Source: Trachythela sp. YZ-2020
Taxonomy: Eukaryota > Cnidaria > Anthozoa > Malacalcyonacea > Clavulariidae
DNA: 64,000 nt
Direction of reading: 5' to 3'
Assembly (NCBI GenBank): GCA_016169945.1
Contig: JADLSH010000285.1
Coordinates: 62,001 to 126,000, forward strand
Shown here: piece by piece, positions 22,279 through 33,105 of the stretch
Numbering within the stretch: position 1 is the stretch's first letter
Layout of the letters: each line of letters starts with the position of its first letter
Translations under genes and position numbers: made by a program
Notes under the pieces: model-generated
Databases searched by the model: none
What the model was told of the DNA's origin: nothing
Seen by the model: the letters and a program-made list of their open reading frames with translations, nothing else

Positions 22279-23437
22279 ATGCTCCTAACAAGACAGTATT
22301 TTTCAGAACTTGAGAAGTCAATTATAACAGAATTAGTGGCAAAGCAAAAGAATGTCATCGAATGCAAACGGAACGATTACAAAAGCATTCAACAAAAAAA
22401 TAAAGCTTGGGAAAACCTGACAGAAGAGTTTAACTGTCAGGCGGGTGTCAATAAGCGTGAATCAAAACAAATAAAGAAATGCTGGGAGAATATTAAGTCT
22501 CGGGCGAAAAAAAGTATCGCAAAGGAGAAGAGAGAAGCCAAACTGACTGGAGGTGGTACGGCTTCGACGGATAAAAATCCAGATGCTGAAGCTGTTCTTG
22601 CAATAATTCCAGCGCAAATGACTAGCCTGCATAATCCATTTGATGACGACAATTATGAACCTGGTAAGGGTATTGATACACAGTAATGTACTGTAAAGTG
22701 TTGATGACTATACATAATAAAAACATCAGTAGGTTGCTGCTGTGCATCTATATTCGATGTAAAAACGACACAGAGATTGTAGTTGATTTGATATATAAAA
22801 CAAACACCAAATAGCATGCATGAGCGCTTTATTATGACAAGTATAGCGTGGGCATAGTATAGGTTACTTTCCATATACGCCTACTTGCCCACAACTCATT
22901 GTTGCCTGTAGTATTTAAAACAGACTGTGATTTCTTTATTTTAAAAACAGTGTTAATAATATCAGCATCAATAATATCATGACCTGTCTCATAACATGAC
23001 AATCAAACATGAAACTAGTCAGCATCTAAAACTGTCTACAGCAATACAATATCAAACGATCCAATATATTTCAGTTATCTTGTACAAATAACCTAGATGT
23101 CAGTGAAAATGAAGAGGACGAGGAATCCCTAGAAGGCGAAATAATAACTAACACTAATGAACATCAATCACAACCATCGGAGGTTATTGAAGAATCATCG
23201 ATTTCTCGGTCTCACAAAAAAAATAGAATCTCAGTTGCCCAAACAAAATGTTTGGATATGCAGGAGAAACAACATACAACTGAGATGGAAATTCTGGAAC
23301 TTAGGAAGAAGACCCTTGTAGAGGAACACGAGAAAAAGATGGAGGTCCTTGAGGCGGAGTTCCAATATTGGACGTCTAAAAGAACGGCTAATACTCAAGA
23401 TGATCCGCCGAGGCGTATTACACGGCGAAGGAAGTAA
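22279..23437 (+). CDS. Harbinger Myb/SANT-like accessory protein (two exons)
   Basis: Exon 1 (22279-22663) encodes an N-terminal trihelix/Myb-like domain: FSELEKSIITELVAKQKNVI ... KAWENLTEEFNCQ ... IKKCWENIKSRAKKSI. A donor CCTG|GTAAGG lies at 22664. An acceptor (AACCTAG|ATGTCAG, exon start 23097) continues the same frame with DVSENEEDEESLEGE. It then runs to a Glu/Lys-rich coiled coil (EILELRKKTLVEEHEKKMEV) and a basic tail RRITRRRK before the stop at 23437. An alternative acceptor at 23074 would not keep the frame. AATAAA at 23570-23575 is a likely poly(A) signal. In Harbinger elements this protein helps the transposase reach the nucleus and bind the ends. The frame is intact, so this half of the transposon could still be expressed. 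Confidence 0.75.
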
Positions 23438-24011
23438 AACAATTGTTTTTGGACGTACATTTGTACCATGAAGACTTGTTTGTAATTGTGAATGGTTCAT
23501 GCCTGACATAATAATTACGTGGAAAGTTAATTGACATTGCTAACACCTTTTGTGATGATATTAAAATACAATAAATGCGATAAATACTACAAGATAGTCA
23601 GTAGCGTAGCCAGCCCGCTGATTTCGACCCGCTATGCAAATATTTTTTTGGTTCATTGACCGTGAAAGCAATCAATTTGTAAAGAAAGGAATAATTGTAA
23701 CAATTTGGAATTGGCATAGCGGTTCGTAATTTATCAGACTGGATACGCCACTGAAGACGGATCGTTCTCATATTGTTTTCGCTCATTTCTGTTTGAAATA
23801 AGCTATTGACACACAATAGTTAGTAGCTATGCTTTTAAAAGCCAAGTATTTGTTCCATCATGGAAAAGCAATGCTTTTTGTGTTTCATACGGGACGCTTT
23901 GTCTAAATCATGACTTGGGTGGGTTTAATGTTGCTTATTTATACAGTAATACAGAAATACAAGTCGTATTCAATGTCATAATAAAATGAATGACTGTTAC
24001 ATATGCACAAT

Positions 24012-25023
24012 TCATGTAAAGTGCTGAATTATGAGAGCACGACGTGTTGCGTTTCCGAGAGCGGGGATCTGGTCATTCATAGCTGGTAAGGGAATTTCAT
24101 TAGGGTCTTCCAGGTTTTCTTCTTCCATAGGATCATTTCGTCCTCTTATGAAATTGTACAAGACTGCTGTGGCCACAATTATTGTAAGAGTAGTGGAAAG
24201 TTTTGTTCTAATGCACATGGAGAGACAGGGAAATAACTTTTTCCAAACCCCGAACATCCTCTCTACTGTATTTCGTGTCCGAATATGGGAAACATTGTAT
24301 CTACGTTCGGGGGGTGTCTGGGGGTTCAATAGAGGTGTCATCAAATATGTTCGACAAGGATAGCCATTATCACCGAGAAGCATGCTTTGCATATGACCAT
24401 GCTCAAACTGTGCACACAAACGACTGTTATCAAATATCCTTGAGTCGTGCACGCTGCCCGGCCACCTTACAACAATATTTTGTATCTCTAGATTTGGGCC
24501 ACAAACTGCTTGGACATTCAGTGAAAAAAAACCTTTCCGATTTCGAAACAATTCAGCGTTTTCACCTCCTGGGCTCGGAATTTTTATATGCGTACAATCA
24601 ATCGTCCCAATAACATTAAGAAATGCGCATATCCTCCAGAATTTGAGTTTAATTTGTGGTAGCATATCAGCAGTCGGAAATATAATATAATGAGTTTTTA
24701 GTCTAGCAATGGCCTCAGATACGCGCTTTATAATACGACTTGCATGCAGACGGTTGAGATATATCACACAGGTCTCCACATGCTTCCTGAAACGTGCCAG
24801 TTGCATAATATCGCAATGTCAACAAAAGCTTAATTTCTGCAGGAATTGGATTACCTCGTTCGTTATGAGCAGATATATCTGCCTCTATAATGGTTAACAG
24901 CTCCCGAAAACCATCCTTGGTTAATCTAAATCTGCTTCTAAATTGCTCCTCATCATACATGTCGTAGTTGAAATTATAATTTCTAATCTCCCTTCTGTTA
25001 TTGAGTGCCAAATAACAAGCCAT
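24012..25023 (-). pseudogene. Harbinger DDE transposase (HARBI1-like), one frameshift
   Basis: Reading from ATG at 25023: a helical N-terminal part (FRLTKDGFRELLTIIEADIS), LLLTLRYYATGTFQEACGDL, then a frame change, then the DDE_Tnp_4-type domain. Catalytic residues are visible: D in IGTIDCTHIKI, D in LLGDNGYPC, E in NTVERMFGVWKKLF. VHDSRIF, a conserved motif, is also present. The break is a tandem TGCATGCA at 24741-24748; the flanking family-like motifs (DISQPSA before and RIIKRVSEAIA after) lie in different frames separated by exactly this 4-bp repeat. Length would be about 335 residues, normal for the family. The gene is convergent with the SANT gene. Confidence 0.85.
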
Positions 25024-25354
25024 ACATTCGCCATGTTGTTTCTCACTATTTCATGCGAGTGTGGTTCAAGGGAGGTATGTCCCACACTCAAACTCCACTC
25101 ACACTCGACCTCTCTTTCGGGAGTGAGTGCAGTTTGTGAATGTTTGGAGTGCAAGTGTATCTTCCCACTCATTGAGAGTGAATGTATACTCATTGAGTGC
25201 TGAGTTACACTTACGGATCTTAAGGCTCCTCTCATCATGTTGAGTGTGAGTGTGAGTAAGCTTTTAGAATACAGGCGATAGTCTTAGAATTGGGTACACT
25301 GAAAACTAGGTACATCGTGGAACATTTACCGGCCGTTGCCCATACATAGTAGAG

Positions 25355-25462
25355 GAATACGAAAATGCACTAAAGCCAAAGGATTAATAGCTTTTTAAGA
25401 AATACGAAAATGTACTAAGGCCAAAGGGTTAATAGCTTTTTTAAGAAACACGATAATGTACT
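25355..25462. repeat. Two-copy 53-bp tandem duplication
   Basis: ATACGAAAATGCACTAAAGC... is followed by a second copy, ATACGAAAATGTACTAAGGC, both with AGGRTTAATAGCTTTTT; a partial third start follows. Confidence 0.7.
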
Positions 25463-25629
25463 AATTAATAATGTATGACTATATATATACATTGAAGTCA
25501 ACTAAAGCAATTTATAGTAGAAATCCTGCTTACTTCCTCATATTCAGCGAAACTATAGCCATAGAAACTAGTCGTCCTAAGTTCTCTTTTCATGTAAATT
25601 TCGACACTGAAAAGCAGAAGTCACTCACA

Positions 25630-25720
25630 TGTACTTGCCGCCAAGCATGTACTTGCCGCGAGCAGAGGATCTTCAGGAGTCAAGACCGCCGCTCTACCCA
25701 TTGAGCTCTTCAACTCATGG
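25630..25720 (-). repeat. tRNA-like fragment, probable SINE remnant
   Basis: The minus strand reads GAGCTCAATGGGTAGAGC, a good D-arm/A-box, followed by a sequence able to form a weak anticodon-like stem (GTCTT ... AAGAT). No B-box GGTTCGANNCC follows and no acceptor stem was found, so it is not a functional tRNA gene. Confidence 0.35.
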
Positions 25721-26039
25721 GGACTTGACGTTCGTCGTGGAGGACATGCAGTGTCACATGACAAGTTGCTATGTCTATAGCTTCATCCTGGAAGTATACC
25801 GACCGTAAATCCTTTAAGCTCCACGGGGACTTACTTGTTTAAGGCACGTTTGATGGGAAGCTTATTAGTCTAGAACATTGTCTATGCTCACGTTAAACTT
25901 TCATGTTGGTCAAGAGTATATTTGACAATTGATTCATCCTGATCTGCCAATCACATTTAACGAGGCTGAAACCGTCAAAAGCACGTTACAAACATTGACT
26001 TTTCTCTGTTGTATTTCTTTGTTGTATAAAGGCCCTGTC

Positions 26040-26550
26040 ACACTATTGCGTATCGTACTAGCGTATGCCTGCGTATGAAAAATATCACTCATACGCCCGT
26101 ATACGCTGACATACGCTAGGGGTACGTTGGGCATAGGTTGTATACGTTTAAAGCACGGTCGCATACGGTGGCATACGCTGGCATACGGCGAGGCAGAAAA
26201 GTTTTTTTAAGCATGCTAAAAATTTTTATGCGTATTCGGACGTATGGTTTATACGGTAAGCATACTCTAGGCATACGCTGAATACGGTAGAGGGACGCTA
26301 GATGTACGGTACTAATAGGTCGAGTACGCTAGTCATACGCGGGCATGAAGGCGTACCGTACAGCTAGTGTGTTGATAGCGCATGAGTAACGTACGTCTAA
26401 CGTATGTGTGACGTATGTGCAACTTCCATAGATATCTTGGCGTATGGCAGACGATTGAGTAACGTATTTGCCGTACAATTTGCGTATGAGTGACGTCTGG
26501 CCATCGTATCCCCAGCGTATTGCCCGCATGTTGAGAAAGTGTATATAGGC
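26040..26550. repeat. Subterminal CGTATG/CATACG motif array
   Basis: About 30 copies of CATACG-, GTACG- or CGTATG-type hexamers, in both orientations, fill the first 500 bp inside the left TIR. A smaller set lies inside the right TIR (about 30055-30215). Such clusters are typical transposase or accessory-protein binding arrays. Confidence 0.75.
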
Positions 26551-26600
26551 TCCCATTTTTAGCTGTTCTTCATATCTTCTTGGATCTCCGGGTATGAACG

Positions 26601-27870
26601 ATGGAGTTAGCTGTTCTCCAACATCAGTATGATCTCATAGATTTGGCAATTCATCACATCCAACATAACAGAAGAAAGAAGAGAAGAAGAAAAAGACGTG
26701 GAATCTGGATGAGATCATGGATCGGCAGGCGAAGGCAGTTTGGCATGTATGACCAGCTTCTGGTGGAGCTCCGAAACGAGGACCAACAATGCTTCAAGAA
26801 CTTCATGCGGATGGCCCCCGAGATGTTCGATGAGCTGCTGGCCAGAGTCAGTCCCAGGATCACCAAACAACATACCTGGTATAGGCAGCCCCTGGAGCCC
26901 GGCCTGAAGCTCGCACTGACTTTGCGTCATCTTGCCTCTGGGAGCACGTATTCAGCCATGAAGTACGGATGGAGGGTCCCCCACAACACCCAGTCACTCA
27001 TCGTCAGAGGTCTGCCAAGCCATCATCGACGAATACATGTCCGATGTCATGACCTGTCCAACCACCCCAGAGAGATGGCGTGCCATATCTGACAAGTTCC
27101 TCAAGAGATGGAACTTCCCCCATACATGTGGTGCACTAGATGGGAAGCACATTGCCTGCAAGTGTCCTCCAAAAAGTGGATCCCAATACTTCAACTACAA
27201 GGGATTCTACTCTGTTGTACTAATGGGCCTTGTAGATGCAGATTACAAGTTCATCTGGGCAGATATCGGTGGTAAAGGGTCATCATCAGACGCACAGATC
27301 TACAATAATTCTGAAATCAAGGAATTGGCTGAAGGCGGCACCATAGGAGTCCCCGCCCCTGATGCTCTGCCCAATGACTACCAGAATGTCCAGAATGTCC
27401 CTTACTTCTTCATCGGCGACGATGCCTTCGCCCTCCGAGAGACCATGATGAAGCCATACAGCCGCCGCGGTCTGAACAACGAAGAGAGGATATTTAACTA
27501 CAGGCTTTCCCGCGCCAGAAGGGTGGTTGAAAATGCCTTCGGCATCCTGGCGAACCGATTCCAGGTTCTGCTAACTACCATGCAGCATCACCCCTCCACT
27601 GTCAAGCTCATCGTGAAAGCTTGCATTGTCCTGCACAATCTCATGAGGTTACGGTACCCTGAACTACAGAACCAGCATGTAGACCGTGCTGAGAACATGA
27701 ACAGTGACTTCATCCCTGGAGCATGGAGACAGGACAGGAATTTACACGACACACATACAGTTGCTGGAGGGAACACCTCCACCAACAAAGGAAAGAAACA
27801 GAGGAACCTTCTTAAACACTGGGTCAACTCAGATGCAGGTGCTGTTGCAATGCAAAACAGAATGATTTAG
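26601..27870 (+). pseudogene. Harbinger DDE transposase, one frameshift
   Basis: From ATG 26601: a very basic segment (RRKKRRRKRRGIWMRSWIGR, nuclear-localisation-like), a helix-turn-helix-type part (CFKNFMRMAPEMFDELLARV), and LALTLRHLASGSTYSAMKYG. At about 27004-27010 the reading frame shifts by two bases, after which the DDE domain is open to 27870. Catalytic D of GALDGKHIACK, D of FIGDDAFALRE and E of RRVVENAFGILANRF are present, with SDAQIY and KACIVLHNLMR. Total length about 420 residues is normal. The frameshift sits in the highly conserved linker before the domain. AATAAA at 28001 follows the gene. Confidence 0.85.
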
Positions 27871-28000
27871 AGCACCTTGATTATGAATCAAACTACACTA
27901 CAACGAATTGATGTATTTATAATCCGCTACTTTAACACAACACTATACTTTGTATATTTCACATCATATGTTATTTATCAGTACCACTGACACCTAGAAT

Positions 28001-28006
28001 AATAAA
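28001..28006 (+). promoter_or_regulatory. Poly(A) signal of the transposase gene
   Basis: AATAAA 130 bp after the transposase stop, on the coding strand, with no other plus-strand gene nearby. Confidence 0.45.
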
Positions 28007-28236
28007 CTGCACTTGATAGTAGACTGTACACTATACACTCTACATAATGGTATAGTTTAAAATTAAATGTAAAGTGCAGTGTAATATTCTAGGGGCCTTG
28101 CATCATGTGTACTTATAAATTAAGTATATATAGATTTATATATTAAAAAAGTACAAGAAACAAAACAAGGAAATTCATTTTTAACTTTTGTAACATAGTC
28201 ATTACAACAACAGTCACTAAAGAGTCAATACTTCTT

Positions 28237-29930
28237 TTACGTTTGTGGTCGTTGGTTGAGTACCTCATCCTGAGAACCGATATCATCAGTAGATCCCGTG
28301 ATATATTGAAATCCTGAGAGGGTGGATCTAGTGCAAATGTTCGGGAGGTTGTGCTCGAAGGCTGAGCCTGCAACATGCTGCGTTGGCTTTTCCCTCAGTA
28401 CCTGTGCAGCAGAACCCAAGGAGTCACAAACTGGGGCGGGGGTGGGAGTGCACTGTTGCTGCTGCTGTTGAGTTTGCTGAGGAGGTTGCTGAGCTAGTTG
28501 TTGAGGAGGAGCCATCATCTGCTCTAGAGGAGTGGGAGTCCTGTGGTGATGTTGATGCTGGACGATTGGCTGGTGAAACTGGTCCATGTACTCCATGGAC
28601 TGTGAACCCCACACTGATGATGCAGGAGGCTCGTTTATTGACATGTAGGGAGGTGTCTGATAATGCTCGGAGAAGGATGGTGCTGAGGAGGTGAATGAGC
28701 AGAAGGGAGGTGCTGAAATGGGGCGCTGGGGGTGGGGTGGTTGAGAGTGGCTGGCCTGCTGGGTTTGTTTGATGTGTGGAGCTTCCATGGCACTTGGAAT
28801 ATCATAATCGCTATCCTCATCCATCAGTTCTGACAGTAACGACCTGTTGATGGAGGACCTTGCCTTCTTGTACTTGGCCTTGGACATGGTCAGCAGGCTG
28901 TCTTTAACGTAGTTGGCAAAGGCAGTTCGGGCTGTGATGGGATGTTGCTGGGCTTTGGAGAGCTCCTTGAGGATGGTGCCAGACTCAGAAAGTCTCTGCT
29001 GTAGGGAATCAAGGACGTCGCTGTCTGGGTCCCGAGGTCGCTTGCGTGAGGATGAAGGGGTAGATGAGGGTATAGGAGTGATTTCATCCAGGTCAATCTG
29101 CATGTCAGCGCAGGCGCTCTCGGCTGCATCAAGGTCTCCTCTGTGCCGTTGGATGGTTGCTGTCACCTGCAAAGACAAAAAATAACATCACAAGTACATG
29201 ATTGCAAAAATGATTTATATATATATACATCATGAAATTAATGAGTTCCATAAAAGATCGAATAGTTGTCAACTTACACTCTGCATGGGCTCTGGACGGT
29301 GGCGAGTGACCGTCTTCAGAAAAGCAAACTTTGAGAGGATCCACTGCTCTCTCTCAGTCAGGTTTGGTGTACTATCACCGCTCTTTTTCTTATCAAGGCG
29401 TGTGTGGGTGTCACGCAATGACCTGAACCAGCCCTTGAGGGTGTCAGCTGTCTTGTCCATTTGCTGGGCTTGCTCTTCCCAGATCTTGTCCTTCTTGTCC
29501 TTCCGCCTGTAATCTGTCATCTTGACATTCCAAAGCACAGGGTTGTCCATAATGAACTCCAGCATCAACTCTTCCTCTGCGATGATGAGGTTGCAGGGGT
29601 TTTTCTTGGCCCTTTCCTTCTTCTTCTTCCCCTTGTTATCGGCCAGGCGGGAGGCGGTGGAGAAATCAATAGATGCATATGATGACACCGATGATTCACG
29701 GAGTCTTCGCGAGGTAGAGCTGGGGACCTTGATTGCTCAGGAACATGTAGTTCATCATTAGGAGGTGTCTCAGGAGCATCAGCAGGTGTGTCAAGTACAT
29801 CATCTGGTGGTTGAAGTATATCTGCAGGTATATGAACAGGTGGATCATCAGCTTTGGATGAGGATGATGCTGGAATCTTCTTCCCTTTTCCTCGGCCATG
29901 AGTAGACGATGTCCTCTTCTTGTTTGGCAT
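28237..29930 (-). pseudogene. Harbinger MADF-BESS-type DNA-binding protein
   Basis: From the likely ATG at 29930 (MPNKKRTSSTHGRGKGKK), a Pro/Asp-rich leader runs to about 29720, where the frame changes by one base. It then gives a basic stretch and a MADF/Myb-like domain (EEELMLEFIMDNPVLWNVKM ... KIWEEQAQQM ... WFRSLRDTHTRL). A 111-nt intron (29167-29277, donor GTAAGT, acceptor TTTGCAG) joins in phase 0 to exon 2, which holds a BESS-like helix (FANYVKDSLLTMSKAKYKKA) and a long Pro/Gln-rich tail with a poly-Q run near 28450-28490, ending at 28237. The single frame change near 29715-29735 is the only visible break. Role inferred: binds the subterminal arrays and recruits the transposase. Confidence 0.75.
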
Positions 29931-30256
29931 GTTGATAGTTGGACGTTTTCTGCAATAATGCTGCAATGTTGAACGACCGCCGCTTTTATAGGCTTGAAGT
30001 TTGTAACATGATAGTGGTACGCTAGACATGCGCATTTCAAACGTTGCTCGTAAGCTATTCATATGCTGGGCATACGCCAGCGATGCGCTACTCATACGAT
30101 ACTCATAGGTTCAATAAGGTAAGTATATGCAGAAATCTGTATTTTTAAGGGCTTTTTTGTGCGTATGACAATACATGAAATAATTTTCATACGCAACTCA
30201 TACGTTTCTATCATACGCAATAGTGTGACAGGGCCATAAGGGAGGGCTTAATACAG

Positions 30257-33102
30257 TAGGCCGTAGGATGAGCATCCAAAAGATGCTTAGAAAACGGATT
30301 CCGTTGCACCCCTCGTGGAACTACATAATTTTCACATGAATCAATAGATAAAAACTTACTTTATCAGAATCCGTTGCTCCCCAAGCGAAACAGGTGCACA
30401 ATTGGGAAAAAAATCCCTCCAAAGTTTGCTATTTTCGCGCTTCGAAATATTCGAACCGCCATTGTTTTGGTAGCAAATACGCATGCGCATACAGCCAAAC
30501 TCGCACTGCGCACGCGCACAAACACGCACATTCTTCGAAGTGGAAACACGCTTAGTTATGCAAAACAATTATGGCTGAAGATATTTATAAAACTCGAATA
30601 TCCTCATGTTTTATGCATTTTTATGGCGTTACGGAACAACTTTGCAAAGTTACACGCCAAAGGCTTAAGAAATTTCTTGAGTGTAGATCTAAATGGGCCA
30701 AACTTAAATGTCAACAAGCTGAAATAGCTAAGAAATCGAACGAGAACATCGATGACGGATCTGTCAATTCGATGTCAATTCAATGAATAATTTCATACAT
30801 GGAGAAGAACCCTGACAGCATTAACTTAGAATGGTACCATCATATGAAATGCTGGAAGAGATTTTGTGATGAAGAGAAGATCCGTAGACAACAGAGAAAA
30901 GAAGAAAAAGGAGGAGGAACTAGCTCTAAAACTGTAACTTCTACCGAAGAACCACATGTGGAAGTGAAGCCAGTAGAACCAAGGCGAAAAATTACACGTC
31001 AATCAGTCGCAGAAGCTTATAAGACCCTGCCTAAAAGAAACGAGCATGTACTCCCAGAGATATGTATTATTTGTGGAAGAGACGCCTCACGCCTCTTGGT
31101 TCTCACTAGACAAGGTATGGTCATTTTGATAGGTATAATACTAGCACAATGTGCACAACATTCTCGGGTTTGGTTTTAAAATATCTTGAATTGTGATCAA
31201 TTAAGTTTATTTAGGGTAAAGTAGTTTCTAATGCTACAAACATCCAACCTTGTTATTAGCAGATATTTAGTTTAATAATTTTGTTTCACACCAGGTAACT
31301 AAGCAGAGAAGAAGAACCCCACTCATGTTGGCAGAGACAATTGATGCTGGTCTTCTACGTACAGTTGCCGAGAGAAAGAATAATGAACGGATACTCGTGC
31401 AAATCCAGGGGAAAGACTGTGTAGCACTGGAAGTCCGCTATCACAAAGTTTGCTACTGCAATTATACAAAGAAGCAATCGGAAACTGAAAGATGTACATC
31501 AGTGTACGAGAAGTCTTATGATGTCTTCTGTAAGAAAGTAATCGAGACGGAGGTCATTGGAAATAAGCAAATAAAGTATATGAAAGTAATATTGTTATCA
31601 TTGCTAAGGACACCGAGAATGTGGATGCATCTAAATATAGAGCTTTTAAACTCAAGCAACGACTGATGAAAAGTTATCCCCAACTTGTGTTCTGTGTACC
31701 GAAAATGAGAAATGTTAGTGAGATTGTATATGTGGAAAATTTGGATGCTTCTGAATTGGTTGAGGAACATATGTCAAATAAGTCTGAAAACAACGATGAA
31801 GACTTTGATGAAGAGAGCTGTACCATTGATGATGATGATCTGAATTCCAACACAGAAACTGAGGAAATTCTGAATCGTTCCTTGTTATTCTAGATAGTGG
31901 CTAAATACCAACTTATGTCACAATATAATATATGTAATAGTTCAAATACGAGAAGTAGAACTTTACCAGACAAAAGCCAGGACAGCTTATTGTAGAATAC
32001 ATGCAATCTCGTTTTGAGCGTAGGCCCTTGGCCAGGATCCAATAAGTGGGATTTTATTGCACTGATGAAAATCTGGGATCAAGGATGAAAACATTTCTTT
32101 CAATTATAGATAGTTATGATGAAATTATGGATTTTATATTTCCTCCCAATTTATCTTTTTTTGTGATGAATTTCGAGTTGGTGCCTGGGACATGTTTCTT
32201 TCACAGTTAAAGGTCCTTCACTGGTGCAGTCCGGCTTCGTCGGTTGGAACAGATGGTTGGAACGAATGGAAAAGTTTGTCCACATCCAAGATTGGTATCC
32301 ATAGAATATACTTAAGCGACGGATGGAACGCACAATTTAAGAAGCGCCAAACATATCTTGCATAGTTATTCAATAATACATTAAAGATTCAATCAGAGGT
32401 TTTCCTAGGAGTTTATATAAATATCCCTTAAAGCCCGGGACAAACTGGGAAACATTGTTGTGCAAAGATATTTGTCATATTATTTGCCTTACCAATGTTT
32501 CGGTATGTCATATTGTCCTACCAGCGTCGGCAAATGCAAAAAGACTAGAGTGTTTCATCAAATGTTTCTGAATTTGGTAGGTTTTTTACCTCACACAAAT
32601 TTGTATTGAATTAGGATGTTAATATTAAGTAGAATTAAACGTTAAAACGGTATTTTGAAACAATAGCCAATGAATTGAAGTGATTTAGCATATGAGCAAG
32701 CAAAATGTACAATGTGTTTTAAACAATATTTAATGTGTGTGTGTTTATTCGTTAATATTACAAGGTTTGATCTCTATTCCGCGATTTTATTTTGTTGTTT
32801 TTACGGGGGAAATTGGGGAAAACCCACAGGGAAAATCCATTTTTCCTGTCTGCGCGTGCGCAGTGCGAGTTTGGCTGTACGCGCATGCGTATTTACTACC
32901 AAAACAATGGCGGTTCGAATATTTCGAAGCGCGAAAATAGCAAACTTTGGAGGGATTTTTTTCCCAATTGTGCACCTGTTTCGCTTGGGGAGCAACGGAT
33001 TCTGATAAAGTAAGTTTTTATCTATTGATTCATGTGAAAATTACGTAGTTCCACGAGGGGTGCAACGGAATTGCATCTTTTGGATGCTCATCCTACGGCC
33101 TA
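30257..33102. mobile_element. TAGGCC-family long-TIR transposon, copy 1
   Basis: Begins TAGGCCGTAGGATGAGCATC and ends with the reverse complement. Inverted repeats are about 250-260 bp (30257-30518 and 32851-33102) with a few indels. CAG flanks both sides (30254-30256 and 33103-33105). The body carries a decayed multi-exon gene on the plus strand. Copies 2 and 3 (50325-53759 and 56509-59542) share ends, gene and layout. The superfamily is not recognised. Confidence 0.9.
30571..31893 (+). pseudogene. TAGGCC-family Cys/His protein, copy 1 (decayed)
   Basis: Three coding blocks. Exon 1 from ATG 30571 (MAEDIYKTRISSCFMHFYGV ... VTRQRLKKFLECRSKW) ends in a stop at about 30786. Block 2 (30799-31114) has WYHHMKCWKRFCDEEKIRR and a zinc-type knuckle, LPEICIICGRDAS, with donor AAG|GTATGG. 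A 7-bp duplication (ACGCCTC) just before that donor shifts the frame relative to copy 2. Block 3, after acceptor CACACCAG (31295), has PLMLAETIDAGLLRT, VALEVRYHKVCYCNYT and an acidic C-terminus; a small deletion near 31590 shifts its frame. Together CIIC ... YHKVC suggests a C-x2-C ... H-x3-C zinc-binding module. No DDE catalytic domain is visible in the element. Function unknown; probably the N-terminal part of a transposase or a helper. Confidence 0.7.
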
Positions 33103-33105
33103 CAG

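Larger units (their letters stand above)
21944..25276. mobile_element. PIF/Harbinger transposon 2, near complete
   Basis: Terminal inverted repeats begin GCCTGTATTCTAAAAGCT and extend into ACTCACACTCACAC (about 33 bp, one mismatch). Candidate 3-bp target duplication ATA lies at 21940-21942 and 25278-25280, each separated from the TIR by one G. Subterminal regions are full of GAGTG/CACTC motifs (22000-22200 and 25050-25250), likely transposase binding sites. It carries two convergent genes: a plus-strand Myb/SANT protein and a minus-strand DDE transposase, the standard Harbinger layout. One 4-bp duplication breaks the transposase. Confidence 0.9.
26031..30235. mobile_element. PIF/Harbinger transposon 1, near complete
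   Basis: Perfect 23-bp terminal inverted repeats start GGCCCTGTCACACTATTGCG. TAA occurs on both sides (26027-26029 and 30237-30239), each one base (A) away from the TIR. The 4.2-kb body has a plus-strand transposase gene and a minus-strand MADF/BESS gene converging near 28 kb, plus dense subterminal CATACG/CGTATG motifs. The transposase and the accessory gene each contain one apparent frameshift. Confidence 0.92.

Noticed and set aside
28383..29185. Plus-strand frames opposite the MADF-BESS gene
   Set aside because: They are antisense shadows of a Gln/Pro-rich coding exon.
29261..29512. Plus-strand 104-codon frame near the Harbinger 1 accessory gene
   Set aside because: Antisense to the MADF domain exon and its intron.
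32205..32393. 190-bp block in TAGGCC copy 1 as a MITE
   Set aside because: No convincing inverted ends or target duplication; a deletion in copy 2 explains it equally well.
30257..33102. Assignment of the TAGGCC family to PIF/Harbinger
   Set aside because: Target duplications CAG, TAT and TTA are not confined to TTA/TAA, TIRs are far longer than in the two Harbingers here, and the protein is unrelated.
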